A DNA stretch of 42,076 nucleotides from positions 1-42,076 of IMG/VR virus record IMGVR_UViG_3300017971_000125. One strand, 5' to 3'. Shown here in pieces: positions 32,200 to 40,352 of the stretch. This DNA comes from a virus. The translations under genes and the position numbers were made by a program. Under the pieces are notes generated by a model. It was not told the origin of the DNA. It searched no databases and saw only the letters and a list, made by a program, of their open reading frames with translations. How positions within the stretch are numbered: the stretch's first letter is position 1; the number at the start of each line of letters is the position of its first letter.

Positions 32200-33568
32200 T
32201 TTCTTCTATATCCTCTATCTCTTCTTTTTTCACGTCCTCAATAACAGGCTCGACAATTTCAGGCTCCTCTAAATTCATAACCCGCATTATCTCGTCAAGA
32301 TCTTCTTTGCTATCGTCCATTTCAAGCCCTGTATAGCGTGGGTCAAGCTCCCTCACTTCTTGCGGTGTTGCTTTTCCTATTGTAACGTCTATCTGGTCAC
32401 GTTGCGCGCCCCTTAGGTCAGTATCGGCCTGACTCAGTGGGTCGAGCTTCCACAAGCTATTCCACTCAAATTCATAATCAAGGTTTACAACCTCACTCCC
32501 CAGTGTTGTCATAACCTCACCGGTCGTTTCATGTACAATCATATCAATAAATCTTTCAACGATAGGTGTTAACTTATTCTCCTGTAATTGTGCTATATTT
32601 GCATAGTAATTTAGCGTATCATACTCGCCCGCTGTGACAACTCCATGCGACTTTCCAAGCAATATATTTTTTGGTATACCTGAAAGACCCGAGAGATTAT
32701 CGAATATAAAATCAAATACCTCTCTTATCCCGGTGACATTAAATATCATCTTTTGAAAATCTTCATTGCTTGCAAGACCAACAACACTGTTAGTCTCCAT
32801 AAAATGCTTCATCTTGTAAAGGAATTCGTATTTCTCGGAGGGTGGCAGGTTGGTAAACATATCAGATTTAAATACCTTTGTTACAAGATCGGTCATAAGT
32901 CGAGACACAGACCACAACGCACTATCCTGTGCAACAATCGCATCATAGCAGTTATCAAGCGCCGTATATCCCCGTAATAATTGCCAATTAAAATCATCGA
33001 CTAAGTGTATCAACCGTGACTCATGTACATCTTGACCATTGATCGCGTATTTAATCTCATGATAATCTTTTTTAGTGGGGTCCTGTTTATTGGCAACATA
33101 GAATTGCACACTCTCGACTTCATCAATAACATTCAAATAATCTATACGTCGTATAACACCCGGTAAAGGTTTACTGAGATCCTGTATGTTTTGGCCTATT
33201 GTACCAATAAAGATAAGACCGCCTTTTTGAAATTTCCTTGAATTGGCAATACATTGTTCAAGTACTCCCTGTAACCCTATCTCTTTTAATCGCTTTTCAA
33301 TCATTCGACTAATGTTCTGATCTTCTGTGTCCATGTTGGTTGAAACGGTTATCCATTCACGAACCGCATCATTAGCGGGGGCGTTAACAACAGCCTGCAC
33401 GAACCCGTTAGCATAATATATATTGTCCGACTCACTGGCCACCCTGATTGTAAAGTCGCCACGCATACGACGTGTTATATCCGTACTGCTGCCACGACTC
33501 ATTTGAGGGTCTGTGAATCCATCGGTTTTTACTTCTTTTTTTCTTCTAAAATTATCTATAAATCCCAT
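32180..33568 (-). CDS. Portal protein, DUF1073-like
   Basis: 462 residues. YYANGFVQAVVNAPANDAVR, then RIDYLNVIDE and GLSGIPKNILLGKSHGVVTA, are hallmarks of DUF1073 portals. The acidic C-terminal tail (IEDVKKEEIEDIEEIG) may contact packaged DNA or scaffold. Database pipelines sometimes label DUF1073 proteins as Acb1 anti-CBASS; no 2H phosphoesterase motifs are present, so this is the portal only. Confidence 0.9.
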   Translation of the reverse strand: MGFIDNFRRKKEVKTDGFTDPQMSRGSSTDITRRMRGDFTIRVASESDNIYYANGFVQAVVNAPANDAVREWITVSTNMDTEDQNISRMIEKRLKEIGLQGVLEQCIANSRKFQKGGLIFIGTIGQNIQDLSKPLPGVIRRIDYLNVIDEVESVQFYVANKQDPTKKDYHEIKYAINGQDVHESRLIHLVDDFNWQLLRGYTALDNCYDAIVAQDSALWSVSRLMTDLVTKVFKSDMFTNLPPSEKYEFLYKMKHFMETNSVVGLASNEDFQKMIFNVTGIREVFDFIFDNLSGLSGIPKNILLGKSHGVVTAGEYDTLNYYANIAQLQENKLTPIVERFIDMIVHETTGEVMTTLGSEVVNLDYEFEWNSLWKLDPLSQADTDLRGAQRDQIDVTIGKATPQEVRELDPRYTGLEMDDSKEDLDEIMRVMNLEEPEIVEPVIEDVKKEEIEDIEEIGESKE

Positions 33569-33571
33569 AAT

Positions 33572-34876
33572 TTAACCATACCTGTTTAGTAATTTATTAC
33601 CGCCGATTTTCAACTCACGACATAGCCCCGCGAGTGCATCGGGTGCGTCGTCGGGTTCTTCACCTTCCTGATAATCCAACACCTGACTTAAGTATTCGGG
33701 TTGACAATCATCTGCAAAGTGGAGAGCGTCCCAGCCTGCTTTAACATAATTTAAAATCCTGATATGTTTGTTCTCTTTTTCGTGCCGCTCAACAACTGAG
33801 GGCCACTTTTTTCTAAACTCTATAACGCTTAAACCCTTGTCCGCGTTACTCTCCACAAACATAGTCCCGCACCCATAATCTTTTAAAATATTAACTATAA
33901 TTCCATACAAGTCAACCACATTTTTTTCCCACACCCAGCCACGTATAATTGTCTTATCAATTGTCTGTGCTGCCATAGCCAGCGCTGTGTTATTATCACC
34001 TTTGTATGACGGGTCAAGATATGCAACACACTTCTTTATTTTTGATTTCTCCGGCCAAGGTGTATATACAGGCTCATCGAATGTTCGGCCCTCATCGGTT
34101 ATATGTTTTAAGTAATAGTTTGCAGACACCAGCGACTCAGTATTGCCCTGCCTCAGTTCTTTCATTGTTGCAGGTAGTTCTTTCTTAGTAAAGCCCGGAA
34201 TGTCAATAGTACCTACCGGGTAGACGTCGGGCTTCGGACATATAGTCCAGGCGTCATCTTCATGCCATGGGGTACCGCTGTAGTATATCTGACCATGAGG
34301 TTTCTTAACAATATTCTTTAATTCACGTATAACGTTCTTTGTTGCCTCGCGTTCTGTCTTGCTTATCCTATCTTTTATACTTACAATATCATCGGGAAAA
34401 ATAAAATCATAGTGGCCACCAGTCATGTTGGATGTCACGCCTTTGGCTTCAAAATTCCCTTCTGGAGTTGGTGATGTTTTAAGTGTTGTCTGTGCTGAGG
34501 TCTTTGACCATGTTTCCGTTTTTAGTTCATTGGTGTTATATAAAAATTGTGATATATATATTACTTCTTTAGTCAAACACATATCTGTAACAGTCTTAAC
34601 AATTTTCTGTGCGTCACTGTCTGCTTTTCTTAAAAATAAAATTGTTGCGTTGGGGTCGTAAAAAAGATGGTACCATAAAGCACCAACAATAAGTATTGCA
34701 GTTGTCTTGTAGGAATTTCGGTGGGCCTGCATTGCTTTTTTATCCTTCCTTATCCATGCATCTTTAATCCACTCACTATGTAGCTCAATCAAATCTGAAT
34801 AGCCCAGATAGTGACCAAATACATGCGGCTTGCGTATAAACAGTTCGATATCGTCCCATGTTATCGGGTTGCTCAT
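33572..34876 (-). CDS. terL: Terminase large subunit
   Basis: 434 residues. The ATPase has Walker A-like AHRNSYKTTA, Walker B HYDFIFPDD and a coupling-type YYSGTPWHEDD. The RNase H-like nuclease has YLDPSYKGD, VESNADKGL and DDAPDALAGL. It pumps DNA into the prohead and cuts concatemers; with one terminal overlap and no obvious cos, headful packaging is plausible. Confidence 0.95.
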   Translation of the reverse strand: MSNPITWDDIELFIRKPHVFGHYLGYSDLIELHSEWIKDAWIRKDKKAMQAHRNSYKTTAILIVGALWYHLFYDPNATILFLRKADSDAQKIVKTVTDMCLTKEVIYISQFLYNTNELKTETWSKTSAQTTLKTSPTPEGNFEAKGVTSNMTGGHYDFIFPDDIVSIKDRISKTEREATKNVIRELKNIVKKPHGQIYYSGTPWHEDDAWTICPKPDVYPVGTIDIPGFTKKELPATMKELRQGNTESLVSANYYLKHITDEGRTFDEPVYTPWPEKSKIKKCVAYLDPSYKGDNNTALAMAAQTIDKTIIRGWVWEKNVVDLYGIIVNILKDYGCGTMFVESNADKGLSVIEFRKKWPSVVERHEKENKHIRILNYVKAGWDALHFADDCQPEYLSQVLDYQEGEEPDDAPDALAGLCRELKIGGNKLLNRYG

Positions 34877-34893
34877 TTATCTAATATCACCCG

Positions 34894-35094
34894 CTATTTA
34901 TGCCTTGCTACAGCCGCATTCGCCCACATTACACATTCTTCAAGCTTTGTCAGTGCGATTGACCTTTCTCTGCTCACCGGGCAATCTGTCTCAACCACAA
35001 CGGCCATCCTCATGGCCATGTCCCTGATTTCTTCATAGGAAGAAATTTGAATATCTTTTGGTTTATGATAGGTAAAATTCTTTTTAATATCCAT
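34894..35094 (-). CDS. acb2: Acb2/Tad1-hairpin family protein, probable cyclic-nucleotide sponge (anti-CBASS)
   Basis: 66 residues starting at the ATG after GGGGT; a TTG at 35106 is unlikely. The C-terminal half has the family signature SRERSIALTKLEECVMWANA, two antiparallel helices with a basic-aromatic rim, as in T4 Vs.4-like Acb2. Family members form hexamers that bind cyclic di- and trinucleotides made by CBASS and Thoeris and so block the defence effectors. The gene lies between the terminase subunits, so it is expressed late, or together with an earlier pulse from the late promoter. Confidence 0.85.
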   Translation of the reverse strand: MDIKKNFTYHKPKDIQISSYEEIRDMAMRMAVVVETDCPVSRERSIALTKLEECVMWANAAVARHK

Positions 35095-35114
35095 TGTATA
35101 CCCCAACTTAATTA

Positions 35115-35588
35115 TTATTTATTCTTTTTTCTTATCTTATCAAGTTTATCCAATATCTCTTCATTAACAGTCAAATCAATATCGGTTTTATCGCTCCACT
35201 GTTTACGCCGCCTATTGTGTAACCACATACGCTGTGCGTTATAGTCAGGGTCAACTTTTCTTGTATAGGGAACTTTAACTTCTTTGCCCATATGTTGAAA
35301 AATCTTTACTGCCTCTTCATCATTCCAGCCAAGAGCCTTACGCAACAAAGCCGCCTCGACGAGATCATCAACACCCATCTTCCCTTCTTCTATGGCCGCC
35401 GAAAATTCAGGTTGCTCTTTCTTCCATTTCCTGAATGTACTATCTGTAACTTTCATCTCTTTGGCCATCTGTTTTTCGGTCAAGCCTTTATCAGCGAGTA
35501 GCCGCGCGAACATCGGGTGTATGTCCGGGTTGTACTTTGTGCGTCTACCCCGCTTTAATAACTCTTCCTGTTTTTTTCGTGCTGTCAT
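35115..35588 (-). CDS. terS: Terminase small subunit
   Basis: 157 residues from ATG 35588 (an ATG at 35618 inside the preceding gene is the alternative; ribosome sites are weak for both). HTH: LTEKQMAKEMKVTDSTFRKW, followed by EFSAAIEEGKMGVDDLVEAA, the standard TerS opening; a basic C-terminal half (HNRRRKQWSD) follows. It recognises the packaging site. Confidence 0.85.
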   Translation of the reverse strand: MTARKKQEELLKRGRRTKYNPDIHPMFARLLADKGLTEKQMAKEMKVTDSTFRKWKKEQPEFSAAIEEGKMGVDDLVEAALLRKALGWNDEEAVKIFQHMGKEVKVPYTRKVDPDYNAQRMWLHNRRRKQWSDKTDIDLTVNEEILDKLDKIRKKNK

Positions 35589-35589
35589 A

Positions 35590-36252
35590 CTACTTAGTAA
35601 ATTCCTCTCTTGATCCATTCATGTCACGCTCGAAATGTATGTCATAATACTTTACACTCCATACACCGCTATAAGAATCTGCACCCGAAAACAAATTGCT
35701 TACATTCCCAGTATCTCTATATATCTTACAATCAAAAGTAAACGAAATTGTTTCATCAGTAAACAGTCCTGTAGGTAAGTTGAGATTTGTTATCTGCTGC
35801 AAACTACCACTTGTATAAGTAAAAGCACTATCGCTAGCAGTTAAAGCCTTAAGTGTAAAAGAACTTGGCACTAACTCCCCATTGCTATAAAACCTATATG
35901 CCACCAATATATTAGGCATTGCATCGCTGGTTTGAATCCAGTGTATATGGGGTCTTAAATCACTGCCTATTTTCCATGCATGTGGAGCCTGTATAACTAC
36001 ATTAGCAGGCTCCTCTGGGTATCGTGCGTTATCTGCAAAATCAACTGTCAATTCATCATAATTATAATCAATACGACCGCTTGACGTATCCAGTCTCGCA
36101 GCAAATAAAGGCTGGCTTATTTCATCCCATGTAGTCGAATCTCCATTATTAACCCACGTACCATCGGGTTCAATCTCAAAATAGTTACCTTCACCGACTG
36201 TACCGATCTTTGCAAGAGCACCGCTTATCAAACTTTGCCACACACCCATCAT
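35590..36252 (-). CDS. Putative structural beta-sandwich protein
   Basis: 220 residues. WDEISQPLFAARLDTSSGRI is followed by FADNARYPEEPANVVIQAPH and RPHIHWIQTSD, a pattern I have seen in uncharacterised phage proteins, sometimes near tail or decoration genes. It lacks membrane segments. The location before terminase, away from the tail genes, suggests decoration, fibre or head-fibre function; not established. Confidence 0.6.
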   Translation of the reverse strand: MMGVWQSLISGALAKIGTVGEGNYFEIEPDGTWVNNGDSTTWDEISQPLFAARLDTSSGRIDYNYDELTVDFADNARYPEEPANVVIQAPHAWKIGSDLRPHIHWIQTSDAMPNILVAYRFYSNGELVPSSFTLKALTASDSAFTYTSGSLQQITNLNLPTGLFTDETISFTFDCKIYRDTGNVSNLFSGADSYSGVWSVKYYDIHFERDMNGSREEFTK

Positions 36253-36797
36253 ACAAACTCCAATATTCCGCCGTTAAGCGGATAGTATACAAACCATACA
36301 TGCATCTTAAAATCAATCAGGCTATCTGTTGTAGTGAAATTAAACCTTATGAAAGTGTCCGCACCGTTTTTTTGTGTCACCACAAAGGGGACTGCTATTT
36401 TATTGGTTGCTTCTAAAACTCTTACCTGATTTGCCAGAGACACGCTATAAATATTAGTAGAATCTTTATCCTTTGTAAAAAACGTCCCCACCGGAGCGCC
36501 ACTCAATACCGCCCCCGGGGTTTTAGTCAGCTTGACGCTTGTGGTCCCATCCCACGTATCTGCATACACGTCTGTCATGTTGTTGAGTGTAGTAACCTCA
36601 GTGATTATCGCCCACTGATTCAGAACTCGCACTGATCCGGTAACCTTAAAAACAGGAATTTGCAAAACACCTGTTCCGGTTATTCTTACTTCTTTCTCCA
36701 TGATAAGTCCAGTGCCCCGTTTTAGAAACTCATACCCGGAGTTATATGGTATGCCCGCCGGAATAGCCCTGGCCAGTATTTCTTTCCATACTGACAT
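36249..36797 (-). CDS. Putative structural protein
   Basis: 182 residues, beta-rich (ITGTGVLQIPVFKVTGSVRV, FFTKDKDSTNIYSVSLANQV, FKMHVWFVYYPLNGGI). Overlaps its neighbours by four bases and one base. Not recognised; the composition is like a trimeric decoration or fibre tip protein. Confidence 0.55.
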   Translation of the reverse strand: MSVWKEILARAIPAGIPYNSGYEFLKRGTGLIMEKEVRITGTGVLQIPVFKVTGSVRVLNQWAIITEVTTLNNMTDVYADTWDGTTSVKLTKTPGAVLSGAPVGTFFTKDKDSTNIYSVSLANQVRVLEATNKIAVPFVVTQKNGADTFIRFNFTTTDSLIDFKMHVWFVYYPLNGGILEFV

Positions 36798-37141
36798 TAT
36801 TGAGCCACCACTTTTAGAGTTGTTGTACCTGATTCATTGACCTGTCTTACCGCCGTAATCTGTATTGCTACATCCTGAGAAGTGCCTGAAACCATACCTA
36901 AGTCCCAATCAACCGCCGTTGCAGTATCGGCATAAATGCTGTCTAAACTGTCTGTGGTCGCCTGTAGTTTGCCGCTACCGCTTGATATAAGCAACGTACA
37001 GCCCATTCCATCCGTTCCATTGGGCTTGAGCACCCATCTTCCATTTCCGGGGCTTGAAAGCGTTTCTTCGTGATACCACGATTTCTCGTCCTTTTCGTCG
37101 TTAATGCTGGGTCGCTGTTCGGTCATGTTAATATACGCCAT
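36797..37141 (-). CDS. Putative structural protein, first gene of the late block
   Basis: 114 residues with many Thr, Ser and Gly (SGSGKLQATTDSLDSIYADT, GTSQDVAIQITAVRQVNESG). CTGGAGATAG precedes its ATG, downstream of the late promoter at 37165-37192. Being first, it may be abundant. Possible virion surface protein; not recognised. Confidence 0.55.
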   Translation of the reverse strand: MAYINMTEQRPSINDEKDEKSWYHEETLSSPGNGRWVLKPNGTDGMGCTLLISSGSGKLQATTDSLDSIYADTATAVDWDLGMVSGTSQDVAIQITAVRQVNESGTTTLKVVAQ

Positions 37142-37164
37142 AATCCTATCTCCAGTTTTTTAGA

Positions 37165-37192
37165 AATATAACATAGCTCTAAAATAAGTCAA
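37165..37192 (-). promoter_or_regulatory. Late-block promoter
   Basis: On the minus strand TTGACT (37192-37187), 16-base spacer, TATATT (37170-37165), about 24 bases before the first late ATG. A plausible sigma-70 promoter; the short spacer suggests that it may need an activator. Confidence 0.6.
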
Positions 37193-37234
37193 GCAAAAAA
37201 ACACTAAAAAGACTATACAGAAGTTAAGGAAAAA

Positions 37235-37384
37235 ACACGGTCACACAGTCACGAAAAAACGGCTCCCGTATTCCTTATATATCTATATATCTATATCTAT
37301 ACATATATATATATTATGTATATATTCACTTTTCTGTCCGCCGAGGAAGGAATTAGCGCGTTTTTTCGTGACGGTGTGACGTGT
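37235..37384. other. Origin-like element: long imperfect inverted repeat around AT-rich DNA
   Basis: Left arm 37235-37261 (starts ACACGGTCACACAGTCACG) matches the reverse complement of 37359-37384 with one substitution and one base gap. Inner pieces ATTCCTT/AAGGAAT extend the symmetry. The ~75 bp centre (37271-37330) is almost only A and T, with tandem ATCTATAT steps. It lies upstream of the RHH and primase-helicase genes. Arms with repeated TCAC words could bind an initiator and the centre could melt first. A cruciform regulatory region is the alternative. Confidence 0.6.
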
Positions 37385-37413
37385 GTTTTTTTATCTTCTT
37401 TTATGTTTTTTTG

Positions 37414-37443
37414 TTGACAAATAAAGTGTAGTAGTGTTATAAG
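37414..37443 (+). promoter_or_regulatory. Promoter for the RHH and primase-helicase operon
   Basis: TTGACA at 37414-37419, 18-base spacer, TATAAG at 37438-37443. TTGGAGGG precedes the first gene at 37486. Placed just right of the inverted repeat. Confidence 0.7.
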
Positions 37444-37485
37444 TATGTCTTTAATAATATTAAATTTAATTGGAGGGTTCTACCC

Positions 37486-37644
37486 ATGTATACAAGAATA
37501 AATGTATCGATAGACGTTATGTTATGCGAACGGATAAATAAGTTTTGCAAAGACAACCAGCTTAACAGGTCCGCAAAGACAGCGGCGTTATGGGAAAGGT
37601 ATATTAAAGAGCAGGAGCAAAAACAGACCGACGAAAACAAATAG
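37486..37644 (+). CDS. Ribbon-helix-helix protein
   Basis: 52 residues: beta strand TRINVSIDVML, helix CERINKFCKDN, turn LNRSAK, helix TAALWERYIKEQEQ. GGAGGG at 37472-37477. It sits between the origin-like repeat and primase-helicase, so it may autoregulate the operon or take part in replication control (CopG-like). This role is inferred from fold and place. Confidence 0.75.
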   Translation: MYTRINVSIDVMLCERINKFCKDNQLNRSAKTAALWERYIKEQEQKQTDENK

Positions 37645-37668
37645 GTTTTAACACATAACGGAGGTTTT

Positions 37669-39792
37669 ATGAAACTTAATGCTATTGATAAAAAGGATGC
37701 AAAGACATTCTTTAATGCTTTATATGGTAAAGATATAAAAGTTACTTTTTCGTTGTTGCATGAGAATAGTTCAAAAGTACCTGTTGAACTTTATGACACT
37801 ATTGATAATATATGGAAAGATATTGTACCTGCAAATACGCAATCAGAGTATAACATATTTTTTGCGGTAAATCGCACATTGAGTAAGAAGCGCGGCGGTA
37901 ATGTAACTAAAAAATTAAACGCTCTTTTCATTGATATTGATAATAATAGTCTGCCAACTAACTGGATTGTTGAGCCTTCTATAATTACAGAACGGGAAGG
38001 CGGCAATGGTTACCATGTCTACTGGTTAATAGAAGAAATCGACATATCACCCGACGCACTGCTCGCATGGCAGTCTGTACAGAACAAACTTATAAGTTTT
38101 TATAACGGTGATCCACAATGTAAAGACGTGTCCAGAGTTCTGAGAGTGCCTTATACATATAATACTAAAGTAAAATATGATAAACCTTTTAAATATGTTA
38201 CAAAAGAATTAAATGAAAATAAATATACTCTTGAATATATGGTAAGTATTTTTACAGATAGTGCAAAAATTTTAAAACATGTAAAAAACATTGTCAGTAA
38301 GAAATATAAAAACGGAGTTTCGGAAGGCGAACGCAACGGCGCGCTTTTCTACATAGGCCAGCTTTTTAAATTGTATGGCATTGAACGAGACACAACCGCA
38401 ACACACCTTGATAAGTATAACCGTATTTTAGTTGACAGCCCGCTTGATGATAAAGAGCTTGAGAGTATTATAAATAATGTTTATAAGTACGGGGTACCCG
38501 AAGGTGTGAAAACCATTGAACGTGAGATTGCCGAGCAGAAGAAAAAAGATCATGTTGAAAGTGTGCTTGAGTCATGGTATTACATTCAGGACGTTAATGT
38601 CTTTGTTGACATAACCGACCCCGATATGTCGTCATATACAAAAGAAGTTTTTAACAATATTGTCGCTAGGTCAACCGGAATATTAAATACCGCTTCTTTT
38701 GCGTTCGTACATAATCTTATAAAGCAGTTGAAAAATTTTGTGTACGAACCTGAACGCGAACCTCTGTTTGAAGAAAATGGTCAGGTGTATTTTAATATGT
38801 GGCGGCCTACAGCGTTACTCCCAACAAAGAAAAAACCCAAATGGTTTATCGATCACATAAAATATTTAACGAATAATAATAAAGAAGAAACTGACCATGT
38901 ATTAAATTATATGGCCCACATTGTACAGTACCCGAGAATTAAAATAAACCACGCAATACTTTTTATAAACAAAAGACAGGGGTCGGGGAGATCCTTAATT
39001 CTTGACGTGCTAAAAAAAGTACTGGGTGAGCACAACACACAGGAACCGGGCAATAATACAGTTGGTGAGAAATATAATGGGTGGTGCCGGCACTGTCAGC
39101 TTGCATTTATTCAGGAGTTGGATCAAGGAGAGAATAAGCGAGGGTTTGAAAACAACGTAAAATCTCTGATTACTGAAAGTAGAATCCACATAAGAGAGAT
39201 GTATCAGAATCCATATTATATAAGAAACTATTGTCATATAATATCATCATCCAATAAGAATCACCCGACATATTTAGAACGTGAAGAAAGACGGTGGTTT
39301 ATTGTGAAAACTGAGTCTGAAAACAAAGAAAATGAATATTATAAAAAGATGTATGAGCATATAGAAAACGACTGCGGGCAGGTACTGCATTTTTTACAGA
39401 ATAGGGATTTAACAGATTTTAACCCGAAGGCCAAGCCCATGACAACAGATGCAAAAAGGCAGGTGATAGAATATTCTGAAAGTGATTTTATCGGGTATGT
39501 ACGCACGGCAATAGAAGAACACCTTGAACCTTTTGAACATGATATAATTATGTTTTCAGATGTATCTAATTTTCTACGTGATCGGTATAAACACTTTTAT
39601 AAAGATGGCAGACTAAAACAAGCTTTTGAGGATCTGGGGGTGTTGCCATATGGACAAGTGAAATTGAACGACGGTAAAACCAAACGCTTTTGGGCCGTGC
39701 GAGATCATGATAAATGGTTTACAGGGGATAAGAAAATATTGAATGAAGAAATAAGAAACATGTATATAGAAGAAAATGCAGTTTTTAATTAA
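37669..39792 (+). CDS. Primase-helicase (RepB-like primase plus SF3-type DUF5906 helicase)
   Basis: 707 residues. The primase half has LFIDIDNN (Asp91, Asp93), GNGYHVYW (His116) and the DVSRVLRVPYTYN segment, the three motifs of archaeo-eukaryotic-type primases. The helicase half has INKRQGSGRSLI at the Walker A place (Arg where Lys is normal), FIQELDQG, CHIISSSNKN (sensor) and EREERRWF (Arg finger). It should prime and unwind at the origin. GGAGG precedes ATG. The Lys-to-Arg change could lower ATPase or reflect a family variant. Confidence 0.9.
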   Translation: MKLNAIDKKDAKTFFNALYGKDIKVTFSLLHENSSKVPVELYDTIDNIWKDIVPANTQSEYNIFFAVNRTLSKKRGGNVTKKLNALFIDIDNNSLPTNWIVEPSIITEREGGNGYHVYWLIEEIDISPDALLAWQSVQNKLISFYNGDPQCKDVSRVLRVPYTYNTKVKYDKPFKYVTKELNENKYTLEYMVSIFTDSAKILKHVKNIVSKKYKNGVSEGERNGALFYIGQLFKLYGIERDTTATHLDKYNRILVDSPLDDKELESIINNVYKYGVPEGVKTIEREIAEQKKKDHVESVLESWYYIQDVNVFVDITDPDMSSYTKEVFNNIVARSTGILNTASFAFVHNLIKQLKNFVYEPEREPLFEENGQVYFNMWRPTALLPTKKKPKWFIDHIKYLTNNNKEETDHVLNYMAHIVQYPRIKINHAILFINKRQGSGRSLILDVLKKVLGEHNTQEPGNNTVGEKYNGWCRHCQLAFIQELDQGENKRGFENNVKSLITESRIHIREMYQNPYYIRNYCHIISSSNKNHPTYLEREERRWFIVKTESENKENEYYKKMYEHIENDCGQVLHFLQNRDLTDFNPKAKPMTTDAKRQVIEYSESDFIGYVRTAIEEHLEPFEHDIIMFSDVSNFLRDRYKHFYKDGRLKQAFEDLGVLPYGQVKLNDGKTKRFWAVRDHDKWFTGDKKILNEEIRNMYIEENAVFN

Positions 39793-39832
39793 GGGGTACA
39801 GTATGCATATAATAAAAAGGAGCTAAAATGAA

Positions 39833-40060
39833 ATGAAGTGCGTAAAATACAACGGCGGTGTTATAAACCTTGAACATGTTATAAAAATTGTGTATGGTTA
39901 CGATGATACAGTAAGGGTACATTATATTAAGCTGTTTTACAATACAAATGATATGGATGATAGATGTATCTATCCTTCATATATTCCTTATCGGGACATA
40001 AAAATAAGGGATAAAGCACTAAAAATAATAAACGAACTTATGGAGACAAAAGAAATATGA
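39833..40060 (+). CDS. Small hypothetical protein
   Basis: 75 residues. KCVKYNGGVINLEHVIKIVY, then VHYIKLFYNT, looks like a compact beta-rich domain followed by a helix (KALKIINELMETK). AAAAAGGAG is 10 bases upstream of the ATG; an ATG five bases earlier stops after two codons. Overlaps the NrdD tail by four bases. Function unknown. Confidence 0.65.
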   Translation: MKCVKYNGGVINLEHVIKIVYGYDDTVRVHYIKLFYNTNDMDDRCIYPSYIPYRDIKIRDKALKIINELMETKEI

Positions 40061-40227
40061 GTATAATAGAAGAAACTGAATTAAAAATACCGTGTGAAAT
40101 ATATTCAAGAGTTGTTGGGTATCACCGCCCGGTTAATCAATGGAATAAAGGTAAACAGGCAGAATTTAAAGTAAGATCGACTTTTAGCATAGATGAAAAA
40201 AAGTTAGAAAAAAGAGAAAAAATTTAA
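40057..40227 (+). CDS. Stand-alone NrdD C-terminal (glycyl-radical) domain
   Basis: 56 residues. CEIYSRVVGYHRPVNQWNKG followed by KQAEFKVRSTF matches the last ~35 residues of anaerobic (class III) ribonucleotide reductase, around the glycyl-radical Gly in VVGY. The catalytic barrel is absent and no nrdD or nrdG gene is in the window. It might act as a spare radical domain for the host enzyme, as YfiD does for pyruvate formate-lyase, or as a decoy. Four-base overlap with the upstream gene. Confidence 0.78.
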   Translation: MSIIEETELKIPCEIYSRVVGYHRPVNQWNKGKQAEFKVRSTFSIDEKKLEKREKI

Positions 40228-40235
40228 AAAATGTC

Positions 40236-40264
40236 TTGACGAAATATGTTTTCCTTTATATATT
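40236..40264 (+). promoter_or_regulatory. Promoter for the STAS and small-gene operon
   Basis: TTGACG at 40236-40241, 17-base spacer, TATATT at 40259-40264. Upstream AATTTAAAAAATGTC matches the element at 4543 and 8116. Confidence 0.75.
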
Positions 40265-40284
40265 ATATGTATAAGAAAGATTAA

Positions 40285-40317
40285 CCCCGGTGGCGTGGTT
40301 AAACGGCAAAGCCGGGG
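40285..40317 (+). promoter_or_regulatory. GC-rich leader hairpin upstream of the STAS gene
   Basis: CCCCGG at 40285-40290 pairs with CCGGGG at 40312-40317. GGCAAAGCC (40305-40313) offers an alternative small hairpin using part of the same bases. It lies in an ~85-base untranslated leader that is otherwise AT-rich, so a translation or transcription control element is possible. No known riboswitch class was recognised. Confidence 0.4.
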
Positions 40318-40352
40318 GAGATAAAATAATAAACATACAGAAGGGGGGCGAC

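Noticed and set aside
32180-33568. Acb1 anti-CBASS nuclease, suggested by names attached to DUF1073 proteins
   Set aside because: No 2H phosphoesterase H-x-T motifs; the protein reads as an ordinary portal with an acidic tail.
40281-40325. tRNA gene near 40285
   Set aside because: Only a D-arm-like piece; no anticodon arm or T-loop consensus follows.
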